Below, piece by piece: positions 32,029 to 41,620 of a DNA stretch of 64,000 nt. Position numbers and translations under genes: made by a program. Under the pieces are notes generated by a model, which saw only the letters and a list, made by a program, of their open reading frames with translations, did no database searches and was not told the origin of the DNA. The DNA is from Thalassobacillus_A hwangdonensis (GTDB lineage Bacteria > Bacillota > Bacilli > Bacillales > Halobacillaceae). Within the stretch, counting starts at the first letter, position 1. Every line of letters begins with the position of its first letter. The stretch lies in the NCBI RefSeq assembly GCF_042675915.1, contig NZ_JBHTKL010000001.1:1054001-1118000 (forward strand), written 5' to 3'.

Positions 32029-33090
32029 TTAAATCGTAATCAGTTCTTTTGGTGATTTAGAGAGACATTCATTTCCACTCTCGGTTAAAATGGCGTCATC
32101 CTCAATACGACATCCGCCTACATTAGGGACATAGATCCCAGGTTCTACTGTAACGACCATTCCAGGTTCCAGAACAGTATCTGTACGGAATGACAGACCA
32201 GGTCCTTCGTGGACATCAAGTCCGATTCCGTGACCCGTCGAGTGACCGAAATATTCTCCGTACCCTTGCTCAGTGATGTAATCACGTGTCAAAGCGTCGG
32301 CTTCCTTACCTGTGATTCCCGCTTTCAATCCACGCATCCCACGTAGTTGTGCTTCAAGTACTGTATCATAGATCTTTCTTAGTTCATCGCTGATTTCTCC
32401 GACAGCAATCGTTCTTGTAATATCCGAGCAGTACCCTTTGTAAAGCGCACCAAAGTCCATTGTGACCAGTTCGCCTTTTTCAATGACTTTGTCGGAAGCA
32501 TGGCCATGAGGCAATGCGGAACGATAACCGGAAGCAACGATGATATCAAAACTGGAAGAAGTAGCTCCATGCTTCCTCATGAAGAATTCCAGCTCATTGG
32601 ATACGTCCGTTTCTTTCATTCCAGGCTTGATAAAGCCGAGTATATGATCGAAAGCTTTATCTGCAATCGCCACGGCATCCTTTAATATCTTAATCTCATC
32701 ATCGGACTTAATCAAGCGCAACTTTTCTACGAGTCCAGATGTTGGTACAAGTTCAGCATCGATATGCTTTTGATATTGTTCGAACACGGCATATGTAAGA
32801 TGATCTTTCTCGAAACCTACCTTCGAGAAGCCGGCTTTCTTTACTTGTTCTGCTACCTCTTCTACTAAAGGAATTTTATGTTCGATCACTTCGAAGCCCT
32901 GCGCCTGTTCACCCGCTTGTTCTGTGTATCGGAAATCAGTGATAAGGATCGCTTTGTCTTTGCTGACAAGTACAGCACCTGAAGATCCCGTGAAACCGGA
33001 AATGTATCGGCGGTTCTTTTCGCTAGTAATCAGTAAAGCTTCTACGTTTGAATCTGACAATTTCTGTTTCAATTGAGTTAACTTAGACAT
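32029..33090 (-). CDS. papA: Xaa-Pro dipeptidase/aminopeptidase family protein (YqhT)
   Basis: M24 metallopeptidase that removes N-terminal residues before proline. The product is 353 residues from ATG 33090 (MSKLTQLKQKL). A longer frame is not used. The N-terminal creatinase-like domain (about 1-125) is followed by the pita-bread catalytic domain with the metal ligands in VTMDFGALYKGYCSDITRT (both D), GHSTGHGIGLDVHEGPG (H), MVVTVEPGIY (E) and the last E in CRIEDDAILTESG. It overlaps aroQ by 8 nt and precedes efp. Confidence 0.93.
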   Translation of the reverse strand: MSKLTQLKQKLSDSNVEALLITSEKNRRYISGFTGSSGAVLVSKDKAILITDFRYTEQAGEQAQGFEVIEHKIPLVEEVAEQVKKAGFSKVGFEKDHLTYAVFEQYQKHIDAELVPTSGLVEKLRLIKSDDEIKILKDAVAIADKAFDHILGFIKPGMKETDVSNELEFFMRKHGATSSSFDIIVASGYRSALPHGHASDKVIEKGELVTMDFGALYKGYCSDITRTIAVGEISDELRKIYDTVLEAQLRGMRGLKAGITGKEADALTRDYITEQGYGEYFGHSTGHGIGLDVHEGPGLSFRTDTVLEPGMVVTVEPGIYVPNVGGCRIEDDAILTESGNECLSKSPKELITI

Positions 33091-33541
33091 GATTATTTCT
33101 CCCTTCGCTTTTTGCTTTCTCCACCAGAGCCAAAGCTGCCAGTCGATAGCCTTGTATCCCAAGGCCAACAATTTGTCCTTCGCAGACTGGGGCGATCAGC
33201 GATTGATGGCGGAACGCTTCCCTTTTATGGACATTTGAGAGGTGCACCTCGATCACCGGCGTCTCAATCGCACTGATTGCATCTCTGATCGCGATGCTGG
33301 TATGCGTGTAGGCAGCCGGGTTGAAGATGATCCCTTCCACTTTCCCCTTTGATACATGGAGTCGGTCGATCAGTTCGCCTTCATGATTGGACTGGAAATC
33401 CTCCACCTCGTATCCGAAAGGTTGTACGGTTTCTTTCACTTGAGCAACGATTTCATCAAGGCTTGCCGTTCCGTACACGTCCGTCTCCCTCTGCCCAAGC
33501 AGATTGAGATTCGGCCCGTTCAATATTAATAACCGCATCAA
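33083..33541 (-). CDS. aroQ: Type II 3-dehydroquinate dehydratase
   Basis: Third step of the shikimate pathway. The product is 152 residues with LILNGPNLNLLGQRE at the N-terminus (the active-site loop with R and Y), FNPAAYTHTSIAIRDAI and EVHLSNVHKREAFRHQSL, the conserved substrate-binding histidine and arginine. It is the B. subtilis yqhS position upstream of papA-efp. Confidence 0.95.
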   Translation of the reverse strand: MMRLLILNGPNLNLLGQRETDVYGTASLDEIVAQVKETVQPFGYEVEDFQSNHEGELIDRLHVSKGKVEGIIFNPAAYTHTSIAIRDAISAIETPVIEVHLSNVHKREAFRHQSLIAPVCEGQIVGLGIQGYRLAALALVEKAKSEGRNNHV

Positions 33542-33605
33542 GATCTCCCCATCACGTAAATTTTCTCACAAATTCATTCTATCATATTCCCTTTTCAATG
33601 GATAA

Positions 33606-34115
33606 TCATTGCTTTTGTGCTTGGGACTCGGCAGGCTGATTGAAATCATGGTATTCATAGGAGATCGAATATCCGATGAATGTCCCGTATAGAAGAAAAA
33701 GACAGATCGTCGTTACAATCGTGTCACTGTTCAATTCTCCAAGTCCGGGAACCGCTGGAAATATCGGGTTCAGCAAATAGAAGACAATTCCCCAGATTGC
33801 AATTCCGAACAGGATGGCAGGGACAAGCCCGTTCATTCTCTTCATCGTCAGATAATAGATCAGTGCTACTAAAATCGAAATCAAGCCTACACCCAGGATT
33901 GCAAGGACTTCAGCCAGCAGTCCTCCCGACCAGCTGTTTTGAAAGAACGAACGGATCAGGAAGGAAGCTGCTGAAACTTGAGTAAATGAAAAATAGTAAG
34001 CGATCCCTCCGATGACTCCCCATAATACACCAGCAACAAACCCTGTCATCAGGGCTTTATTCAAAATGCTGACTGGTTTCTCCTGCTGATTTTGTTCCAA
34101 TTGTTCATTACTCAT
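33606..34115 (-). CDS. yqhR: YqhR-like membrane protein
   Basis: The product is 169 residues from ATG 34115 with GGAGGTGT upstream. An upstream extension to 34205 is not supported. Four membrane helices are evident (about 20-45, 58-82, 90-110, 115-150), with ILFGIAIWGIVFYLLNPIFP in the third pair. Function unknown. It is the conserved small membrane protein between aroQ and yqhQ in Bacillus. Confidence 0.85.
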   Translation of the reverse strand: MSNEQLEQNQQEKPVSILNKALMTGFVAGVLWGVIGGIAYYFSFTQVSAASFLIRSFFQNSWSGGLLAEVLAILGVGLISILVALIYYLTMKRMNGLVPAILFGIAIWGIVFYLLNPIFPAVPGLGELNSDTIVTTICLFLLYGTFIGYSISYEYHDFNQPAESQAQKQ

Positions 34116-34255
34116 GACGAAACACCTCCAGTCGATAGTTTCTCCATCATCCTTCGAAAAAATCCAAAACATTCTTCGAACGGAGACACTAGTGATTACG
34201 TACATTTTGCTGTAAAATAGAATAAAATGATTACAACATGAGGTTGGTGTATTGC

Positions 34256-35209
34256 ATGTCTGATAAAAAAGCTCCTGCCTATGGCGGGCAGGCAGTTGTA
34301 GAAGGTGTCATGTTCGCAGGCAAGAAATCTTATGTAACAGCCGTAAGAAGAAAAGATGAAAGCATTGAATATTTTGAAGTGGAAAGGAAAGAATCTAAAA
34401 TAGCGAATCGCTTGAAGAAGGTCCCTTTCCTACGAGGCTTGGTATCTCTTATCCAGGCTAGCATGAATGGTACGAAACATTTGAACTTTTCCAGTGAAAG
34501 GTATGACGTGCACCCGGATGACGATGACCAGATTGAAAAGGAAGAAGAAACTTCTAAGCTGGCAATGATTCTCGGTGTTGGTGCAGTTGGAGTGCTTTCC
34601 TTATTTCTCGGGAAGACGATTTTTACCGCCACCCCAGCTTTGATTGCAGAGTTTTTTGCACCTTGGATTTCAAGTCATACCGGTCAAGTCATATTAGAAA
34701 GTGTAATCAAACTTATCTTCCTGCTTGCCTATATCTACCTGATCTCGATGACACCGATCATCAAACGGGTGTTCCAGTATCACGGGGCAGAACATAAAGT
34801 CATCAATGCCTATGAAAATGGTGCACCGCTGACAGTCGATGGTGTGCAGGAACAATCCAGACTCCATTATCGTTGCGGATCAAGTTTCATCCTGTTCACC
34901 GTATTCGTAGGGATGTTCGTTTATATGTTCGTCGCCCTCGACCCATTATGGTGGCGGATCGTGAACCGCATCCTCCTGATTCCGGTAGTCATCGGAATCT
35001 CGTTTGAAATCCTGCAGCTGACGAATAAAGTCCGTAACGTTCCAGTATTGAAGGCTTTAGGATACCCTGGACTATGGCTGCAATTGCTCACGACCAAAGA
35101 ACCGAAGGATGATCAAGTCGAGGTTGCCATTCATTCTTTTAAAAAAGTGCTTGAAAATGATAAAAACAGTTCAAATAGTGGTATACAGGATAGTAAGGTG
35201 ATTTCTTAA
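34256..35209 (+). CDS. yqhQ: DUF1385 membrane protein YqhQ
   Basis: The product is 317 residues. ATG 34256 has AGGTTGG upstream, and an ATG 18 nt earlier is in frame. The N-terminal KAPAYGGQAVVEGVMFAGKK segment and the central FQYHGAEHKVINAYENG and HYRCGSSFILF-type histidine/cysteine segment are hallmarks of DUF1385. There are about four membrane helices (about 100-150 and 200-250). The function is not established, but the protein is conserved in Firmicutes. Confidence 0.9.
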   Translation: MSDKKAPAYGGQAVVEGVMFAGKKSYVTAVRRKDESIEYFEVERKESKIANRLKKVPFLRGLVSLIQASMNGTKHLNFSSERYDVHPDDDDQIEKEEETSKLAMILGVGAVGVLSLFLGKTIFTATPALIAEFFAPWISSHTGQVILESVIKLIFLLAYIYLISMTPIIKRVFQYHGAEHKVINAYENGAPLTVDGVQEQSRLHYRCGSSFILFTVFVGMFVYMFVALDPLWWRIVNRILLIPVVIGISFEILQLTNKVRNVPVLKALGYPGLWLQLLTTKEPKDDQVEVAIHSFKKVLENDKNSSNSGIQDSKVIS

Positions 35210-35242
35210 GCGATTCAGTTCAGAAGGGAGGAAACGAAGCAT

Positions 35243-35632
35243 ATGTCACGAAGTCTGATGACCCCTGTCATCTATGTCCTTATCGGCCTTGCTATTGTCG
35301 GAGTGGCCTTAGGTTTGATCAATGATACGATGGGCTTTTTGATGAATATCCTGATTATGATCGGTATTGCAGCTGTATTCTACTTTATCATTACCCATTT
35401 CGTTCTGAAGAACCGAGGAGGTTCATCGAACGAAATGAAGAAATATAAACAGGCAGTAAAACAATCCAAAGCGAAATATAAATCAACATCCACTGAACCT
35501 AAACGGATGGCTAAGCCCTCTTTCCAGCCTGCGACGCTGTCGGGAAAAAAGCGTAAAAAAGCAGCACAGGCAACGCACCTGCGAGTCATCGAGGGACATA
35601 AGAATAAGAAAAAAAATCGAGCCTCTTTTTAA
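35243..35632 (+). CDS. yqhP: YqhP-like protein with SA1362-type membrane pair
   Basis: The product is 129 residues: two membrane helices (about 8-27 and 32-52) and a very basic, disordered C-terminal half rich in K, S and T. It lies 33 nt after yqhQ, with a GGAGGAAACGAAG ribosome site. Function unknown. The basic tail suggests contact with nucleic acid or with the inner membrane face. Confidence 0.85.
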   Translation: MSRSLMTPVIYVLIGLAIVGVALGLINDTMGFLMNILIMIGIAAVFYFIITHFVLKNRGGSSNEMKKYKQAVKQSKAKYKSTSTEPKRMAKPSFQPATLSGKKRKKAAQATHLRVIEGHKNKKKNRASF

Positions 35633-35651
35633 AAGGATGGCTCGATTTTTT
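35611..35651. terminator. Bidirectional terminator between yqhP and yqhO
   Basis: AATCGAGCC and GGCTCGATT pair around a long AT-rich loop, with poly-A before and six T after. It serves both convergent genes. Confidence 0.8.
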
Positions 35652-36541
35652 CATTTCTTCCATTTTGTTATGAAGTTCTCCGCATAGTCCCTTCCAAGCT
35701 GGATCAATTCATCCTTTTGATCGGTGGAAAGATAAAAATCGGTTGTATCGATGTTCTTGACAGGTATGAACAGCACATCTGCACTGGTCGACTTCGAAAT
35801 GTAACGGGCATCATGCGCCTGCTTCATCGTCAGAAACAAAGCATGGAACATTTCAATCGAATTACGGATTTTCCTTCTCGGCAGCTGATTTGGAGGATTG
35901 CTCAATTTCATCCCTAAAATGGGCCGGATGCGATTGCCCTCCCTCGTTTCGAGCACCCATATTGGAAAATTACTTAGAAGTCCCCCATCTACAATTAACG
36001 ACTTCACCTGAGACTTCCCCTGCAGCCTCACAGGCATGAAAAAATATGGAAGGCCCGCACTCATCCGAACTGCTTTCGCAACAGAAAATTTCATTGGATC
36101 GATTCCGTAAACAGGTTCTAGGTCGTCAGGGATGACCATTATTCTTCCAAGAGTTAAATCGGAACAGATCACTTTCAATGACCCTAGTGGCAAATCACTG
36201 AACGTATATACTCCCTTTTCCCCTAACTTTTTGTAAAGCCATTTCTCTAATTGGTCTCCTTTATAAAGCCCCATCCGAAAATATAAAAGCAGCCATTTCG
36301 CAAACGGAAGAAAACGTTCAAATAATGGAGGGTCGACAAACACATCAAATTTCATCTCTCTGAGGATGTTTTCCATTTCATCCATCTTATACCCTGCAGC
36401 GACAAGACTAGCGGTGATAGCACCAGCGGATGTGCCGGCTACCCGTTCGAATGAATAGCCTTTTTCCGTAACTACCTGCAAGGCTCCTACAAACGCCAGC
36501 GCCTTTACGCCTCCACCTGAAAATACACCATCAATCCGCAT
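35651..36541 (-). CDS. yqhO: Patatin-like phospholipase YqhO
   Basis: The product is 296 residues with the patatin catalytic elements: oxyanion loop GGGVKALAFVGAL, nucleophile serine in AGTSAGAI and the aspartate in VDGGLLSNFP. Patatin-like proteins hydrolyse lipid acyl chains. It is conserved between yqhP and mntR in Bacillus, but its substrate is unknown. Confidence 0.93.
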   Translation of the reverse strand: MRIDGVFSGGGVKALAFVGALQVVTEKGYSFERVAGTSAGAITASLVAAGYKMDEMENILREMKFDVFVDPPLFERFLPFAKWLLLYFRMGLYKGDQLEKWLYKKLGEKGVYTFSDLPLGSLKVICSDLTLGRIMVIPDDLEPVYGIDPMKFSVAKAVRMSAGLPYFFMPVRLQGKSQVKSLIVDGGLLSNFPIWVLETREGNRIRPILGMKLSNPPNQLPRRKIRNSIEMFHALFLTMKQAHDARYISKSTSADVLFIPVKNIDTTDFYLSTDQKDELIQLGRDYAENFITKWKK

Positions 36542-36610
36542 GTTATCCCCCTCTATTTCCCTATATTCATGTATAGAAGAAATAGTGTCAGATTAGAACA
36601 TGGAAGCATA

Positions 36611-36635
36611 TAAAAAGCGCACCCATCAGGATGCG
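36611..36635 (-). terminator. Terminator of mntR
   Basis: GCGCATCC and GGGTGCGC pair around TGAT on the minus strand, followed by TTTTTA. Confidence 0.7.
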
Positions 36636-37070
36636 CTAGTTGGTTTCTGTCTGCTTTTCATTATTTTCCTGGACTTGTCGAAGTTCTTTCAAACGTTTTT
36701 CGTCCTCTTCGAAATATTGGACAAGATCACCTATCCTGTCAATCGAATTCCAGCTCAGGTGATGTTCGATCCCTTCGACATCTTCATATATGTTGTCTGC
36801 ATCGACCCCGATGATTTCGAGGAATTGTTCAAGCAGCTCATGGCGGTACACCAACCGTTTCCCGATTTTCTTCCCTTTTGCTGTCAAAATCAATCCACGG
36901 TACTTTTCATAATTCAAATATTGGTCCCGGTCGAGTTTCTGGACCATTTTTGTAACAGACGAAGGATGGACACTCAGCGCTTCTGCTATATCCGAAACCC
37001 TTGCATACCCTTTGTCTTCAATCAACATGTAAATCTGCTCAATATAATCTTCCATACTAGGTGTCGGCAT
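36636..37070 (-). CDS. mntR: Manganese transport regulator MntR
   Basis: DtxR-family repressor of manganese uptake genes. The product is 144 residues from ATG 37070, after GGGGGATG. The N-terminal winged helix reads VSDIAEALSVHPSSVTKMVQKL. Metal ligands D8 and E11 lie in MEDYIEQIY, and H, E, E and H in the GIEHHLSWNSI region. The similarity to B. subtilis MntR is strong by eye. It has no SH3 domain, in line with the family. Confidence 0.96.
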   Translation of the reverse strand: MPTPSMEDYIEQIYMLIEDKGYARVSDIAEALSVHPSSVTKMVQKLDRDQYLNYEKYRGLILTAKGKKIGKRLVYRHELLEQFLEIIGVDADNIYEDVEGIEHHLSWNSIDRIGDLVQYFEEDEKRLKELRQVQENNEKQTETN

Positions 37071-37152
37071 GATCATCCCCCAATACTGCCCTTCTGCTGT
37101 AAAGACTCTTTACAAAAAGGATACACTAGTTTCCAATCCGAGACAAGGAAGA

Positions 37153-38187
37153 TCAAGTGAAATAGCTGATCGTACTTGCAGGAAAGAACTCCTTCGCATA
37201 GGCGGAAATCGTTTCTTTCAGTCGTTCCTGGACATCGGTTTCGTACACATATTTACCGATTCCATACCTGCCCCATTTGTACTTGCGTTCTTCTTCATTC
37301 ATTTCCAATTTCGTCTTAGGATAGTTCTTTTCGATGACCCGCTTGGCTGGCTTCGTGAACCGATGCTGAATCAATTCGAACGTCAAATCTTCTTCATCAT
37401 AATTGACGTCTTTCAACTGATCATATAATTTCTCGAACATATGATAATAACCTTGTTCCCAGCCTTCGTGCACATAGATGGGTGCAACGATGAAGCCTAG
37501 AGGATAGCCGGCTTCTGCGACTTTTTTGGCTGCTTCGAGTCTTTTATCCAATGGAGAAGTTCCCGGTTCGAAATACTTGATGACATAATCTGCATTGATG
37601 GAAAAACGGAATCGCGTATGTCCATTATGCTCAGCGTCAAGCAGATGGTCGACAAAATGGAATTTCGTCACGAACCTTAATCGACCATTTTCCTGTTCCC
37701 CCATGTAATTGATTGCTTGTTTCAATGAATGCGTCAAGTGGTCCATCCCTACGATATCCGATGTACATGCAGCTTCAAAGCGAGTGAGCTCTGTGCCACG
37801 TTCCTTTATATACGAATGTGCCTGATCGAATATCTCCTCAAGATTTACATACGTGCGGATATACGGTTTGCTTCCGAGTGTGGTCTGCAGGTAGCAATAA
37901 TGGCAATGACCCATGCAGCCGGTGGCAAGCGGGATTGCATATTCAGCTGATGGTTTCGAAGTATCGAATTTCAGTGTCTTTCTGACGCCGATGACCAACG
38001 TATTTTTTGCAACCCGATATTTTTGAAAGTCGTTTTCTCCAGGAAGTCCGCGTACCTGGTTATGGGAAGTCGTCTCCCTGATTTCGACATCAGTGTCCTT
38101 GAACTTATCGTAGAGCATTCGTCCTTGCTCATACTCAAGTGCCCTCGGTTCAATATAAATGAGCTCCGGCGTGAATGGTTTGATCAT
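37153..38187 (-). CDS. splB: Spore photoproduct lyase
   Basis: Radical-SAM enzyme that reverses the spore photoproduct in UV-damaged spore DNA during germination. The product is 344 residues with the SAM cluster cysteines C91, C95 and C98 (GCMGHCHYCYL) and the catalytic H-atom donor cysteine at C141 (FEAACTSD). It starts after a GGAGGC site and lies between mntR and nrdJ, an insertion relative to the B. subtilis order. Confidence 0.95.
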   Translation of the reverse strand: MIKPFTPELIYIEPRALEYEQGRMLYDKFKDTDVEIRETTSHNQVRGLPGENDFQKYRVAKNTLVIGVRKTLKFDTSKPSAEYAIPLATGCMGHCHYCYLQTTLGSKPYIRTYVNLEEIFDQAHSYIKERGTELTRFEAACTSDIVGMDHLTHSLKQAINYMGEQENGRLRFVTKFHFVDHLLDAEHNGHTRFRFSINADYVIKYFEPGTSPLDKRLEAAKKVAEAGYPLGFIVAPIYVHEGWEQGYYHMFEKLYDQLKDVNYDEEDLTFELIQHRFTKPAKRVIEKNYPKTKLEMNEEERKYKWGRYGIGKYVYETDVQERLKETISAYAKEFFPASTISYFT

Positions 38188-38250
38188 AAGTCAGCCTCCT
38201 TTTCCTGTTAGTATGTGAAAAAGAAAGCGACATCTACATGGTAAAGAATG

Positions 38251-38282
38251 AAAAAAAGGATCCGGTCGAATCCGGATCCTTC
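38251..38282 (-). terminator. Terminator of nrdJ
   Basis: AAGGATCCGG and CCGGATCCTT form a 10-11-bp stem around TTCGA, followed by a T run on the minus strand. Confidence 0.85.
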
Positions 38283-38291
38283 ATCAGCCTC

Positions 38292-41202
38292 TTACAGGCC
38301 ACACTTCAATTGGGCGTTACAGTTGGTACATGTATTACATCCACCGATATCTTCTACTGTCCCTTTACGGCAGACAGGACATGTATTACCTACTTCCGAA
38401 CCGATGGTGACAGAAGTTTTGCCAAGTTCATGGACGGTATCCATCAGCACGACACGAGGCTTTTTGTCCTCATCGAATTCAAAGGACTCCTGTTCCCCGT
38501 CAAAGCCGTTCTCTTCCGCCTTCAACGTCAGTACCTGAGAGTCACGGCTTCCATCTACATAAACCGTTCCACCTTTGGCACCGCCATTATAAAGGCGCTG
38601 ATACACACTCTCCACCTGCTCGACTGTGTAGCCTTTCGGTGCATTCACCGTTTTTGAAATAGAGCTGTCCACCCATCGCTGGATGACACACTGCGTATCG
38701 GCATGTGCTTCTGGAGAAAGACTCATTGCTGTTACGAACCATTCCGGAAGGTTATCCGGATCCTGTTCAGGATGGTTGTCCAGGTATTCTTTCACGATGT
38801 CAGCTTTGACTTCGATGAATTTACCAAGTCTTCCGCTTCTGTAATACGAGAACGAGAAGTAAGGTTCAAGGCCCGTAGACACGCCTACCATCGTACCCGT
38901 GCTTCCAGTCGGTGCAACAGTCAGCAAGTGTGAATTACGGATGCCATATTCCATCACATCATTGCGGATGTCTTCCGGGAGTGACTTCATATAACCGGTG
39001 TTCACGAAACGTTGGCGGAGTTCGTTCGTTTCTTCATCGCTATTGCCTATAAGGAACGGGAAGCTCCCTTTTTCCTTCGCAAGTTCGATTGAAGCACGAT
39101 AAGCTGTCGTCGCGATCGTTTCAAAAATATCATCAACAAGACGATTTCCTTCTTCGGAACCATACTCGGTTTCACAGTAGATCAACAGATCGTGAAGCCC
39201 CATGACTCCAAGTCCGACACGTCGTTCTCCAAGTGCCTGTTTGCGGTTTTCTTCAAGGAAATATGGTGTTGCATCGATGACGTTATCCTGCATACGCACT
39301 CCGATTTCCACTGTGCGTTTCAGCTTGTCATAGTTGACGGATTTCGTTTCTTTATCTGCCATCGCAGCCAGGTTGACCGCTGCCAAGTTACAGACAGAAT
39401 AAGGTGCAAGAGGTTGCTCGCCACATGGATTTGTTGCAACTACCTTTTGTCCATACGCTGTAGCGTTCGTTTTTTCATTGGCATTATCGATGAAGAAAAT
39501 GCCTGGCTCAGCAGAGTATGTCGCACAAATATTGATCAGATTCCATAGTTCACTCGCTTTGATCCGTCGATAGGTTCTGACTCCATAGCCTTTCTCCTGC
39601 CATTCTCTTACATCACCAGACTTATGCCAGTCCGCATTATACTCTTTCATCTCTTTCTGTGAGTAGTTCTCCACGTCAGGGAAGCGAAGGGAATACTCCT
39701 TGTCCTGTTCGACTGCTTCCATGAATTCTTTCGTAATACATACAGAAATGTTGGCGCCTGTCAGGAAGTCAGGATTATGGACGGTGTAGGTACCGCCGGT
39801 TGCAAGCTTTTCTTCCGCTTCACGGATCGCCTGTTCAGTGAAACCGCCAAGTCCTGGCATTCCTTTATAGTTGACGACACTCTGATAAAGGTCTCGTTCC
39901 GTCTCTGTAAGTGGTGTGAACTTCAATTTCTGTTCTGCCAACCGCTTGATTTGCTCATCTTCTGTGTTTTCAATCAGGAACCTCAGGATTCTAGGATTTT
40001 GCATTTTAGAAATGATGAATTCCAGGATATCCGGGTGCCAATCTGCTAACATGATCATTTGTGCCAAATATGTTTCGTTGATTCGCTACATCAACTCTCT
40101 AAGTCACCTTAGAGTTCAGACCATATCTTACACTCCGTCGAGTGTCCTCGCGCTTCGGAATCACTGATTCCTACTCTACTCACTTCCGCTTGTATCAGCG
40201 TGCTTTCGATGGTCGTTGAACCTTCTCCTTTTAAGGAGCTTGGCTGCTGATTGTCTTTATCCACTTACTGTTTTCAAGCATTCACGGTTACCGTTTCCAG
40301 TTACGTTGTAGCCAGTAAGTGTATGGTGATGTTTGTCTTTAATTTAAACATCTCTTAAAGATTTCCCAGCAATTCACGAGGTTTTTTTATAGACGAGGCA
40401 CTTATTTACCACGTCTTGAGCCGCCTTGCTCTACCAGGTGTGTCAGCTTCGCAATATCATCGAGCCAAGATACCGACCCGGATGATTTACCATTCACACC
40501 CCGAGCGAGTGCATTACGTGGACGAAGTGTCGAACCATTCGTCCCAACACCGCCCCCTCGGGACATGATTTCCATCACCTGCTTCCGGTGATCGGAAATA
40601 CCTTCCCTTGAGTCTTTTACAAACGGCATGACGTAACAGTTGAAGTACGTGACATCAGTGTTTGCACCTGCTCCATACAAGACTCGTCCTGCAGGAATGA
40701 AATTCAACTCTGAAAGTTCTTTGTAGAATGCATCGTGCCATTCTTTTTCTTTCTCAGGAACTGTTTCGACTTCAGCAAGCCCGGTCGCATTACGCTTGGC
40801 AATCTGTTCATAATAAATTTCAAGCGGTTTGTCGATCGTATCCAACGTCCGTGTAACAATGCCCGTTTCACGTTCTTCTTCCTTTTCAAGGACATTAAGG
40901 AATTCATCGTCCACTTTCACTTTGGCCCGCTTTTCCTCCCAATCGATGGACTGGACAATTCCAAGCCCTCTTGCCGGAAAGTTAGGATCCTCCTTGACGG
41001 TCAGTACGACAAAATCGCCTTCTCCTAGCGTAATCCGTTCGGTATCCTTGAAAGCATAACGGTCGAGCATGACCAGCCTGGATACACCTTTGTGCGTGAT
41101 GTTCATGTCCGGTGTGATTGGATGTACTTGCGGGAACAGCTTAATATCCTTATTAAGGCGTTCCACTAGGTCGTTTTTCTGAGATTCGATTGTAGTCGAC
41201 AT
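38292..41202 (-). CDS. nrdJ: Adenosylcobalamin-dependent ribonucleotide reductase, split by a group I intron
   Basis: Class II enzyme that reduces ribonucleotides with vitamin B12. Exon 1 (41202-40408) has 265 codons and exon 2 (40064-38292) 590 codons and a stop. Joined, they give 855 residues with the conserved join EQGGSRRG/AQMIMLADWHPD. An unspliced read hits TAA two codons into the intron. Exon 2 contains NPCGEQPLAPYSVCNLAAVNL, PTGSTGTMVGVSTGLEP and the C-terminal zinc-type cysteine cluster CPVCRKG ... CNTCTNCNAQLKCG. Expression is likely controlled by NrdR (boxes at 41309-41355). Confidence 0.93.
40065..40407 (-). ncRNA. Group I self-splicing intron without ORF in nrdJ
   Basis: Intron of 343 nt with no ORF. 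The 5' exon ends in U and the intron in G, as required. P1 is visible: exon bases AGACGUGGU pair with the internal guide GCCUCGUCU, with the conserved U-G wobble at the splice site. The P4-type segments UGCUG and CAGCA pair, and P7 is a perfect GACCAU/AUGGUC pairing (plus-strand positions 40209-40214 and 40119-40124), with CGAAAGC nearby and an AAGAUAUGGUCUGAACU S element. It inserts between codons 265 and 266 with no loss of frame. Confidence 0.93.
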
Positions 41203-41308
41203 CGTATGAATCTCTCCTTCATCTATATTGGTATGATATCACCTGAATTGGAACTTCTTGATGTATTTAGTATGATATATATGTACGATACCATATATAC
41301 GAATCAGA

Positions 41309-41355
41309 CATCAATATATAGTGTTCAAAAAAATACATTATACAATATATTGTGT
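41309..41355 (-). promoter_or_regulatory. Tandem NrdR boxes and promoter of nrdJ
   Basis: Two matches to the NrdR box core (CAATATATAGTGT at about 41312-41324 and CAATATATTGTGT at 41343-41355) are 31 bp apart, three helical turns, the usual NrdR spacing. A TATAAT on the minus strand (41337-41342) lies between them, so NrdR binding should block the nrdJ promoter. Confidence 0.75.
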
Positions 41356-41550
41356 TTTGGAACGAACCAAGACAGTTTTGTCAATCAGAAAATCATTCAA
41401 AAACAGTAGAATATGGAAGAAATGAAAAGGTATTACGGCAAATCATCGAAAGTTTAACCTTTTTTATGGATTGCATAAATCGACAAAAAAGGGACTGCCC
41501 GGTTGAAAGGCTTTTACGATCGTTTTTAAACAATTACGAATAAAAACACT

Positions 41551-41579
41551 TTGAAAAGTGGCTGGAACATACCTATAAT
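41551..41579 (+). promoter_or_regulatory. Sigma-A promoter of yqhL
   Basis: TTGAAA (41551-41556) and TATAAT (41574-41579) are separated by 17 bp. It lies 42 bp before the yqhL start. The rest of 41203-41620 is AT-rich without genes. Confidence 0.7.
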
Positions 41580-41620
41580 AGAGATTGGAATAGAAAGATA
41601 AATGGGGGTATTGAGTTAAG

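Noticed and set aside
40068..40401. A frameshift or pseudogene break in nrdJ
   Set aside because: The two parts join exactly in frame at a conserved motif when the group I intron is removed, and the intervening sequence has intron core pairings.
41203..41550. Cobalamin riboswitch upstream of the B12-dependent reductase
   Set aside because: The leader is short and AT-rich with no B12-box-like sequence. NrdR boxes explain the region better.
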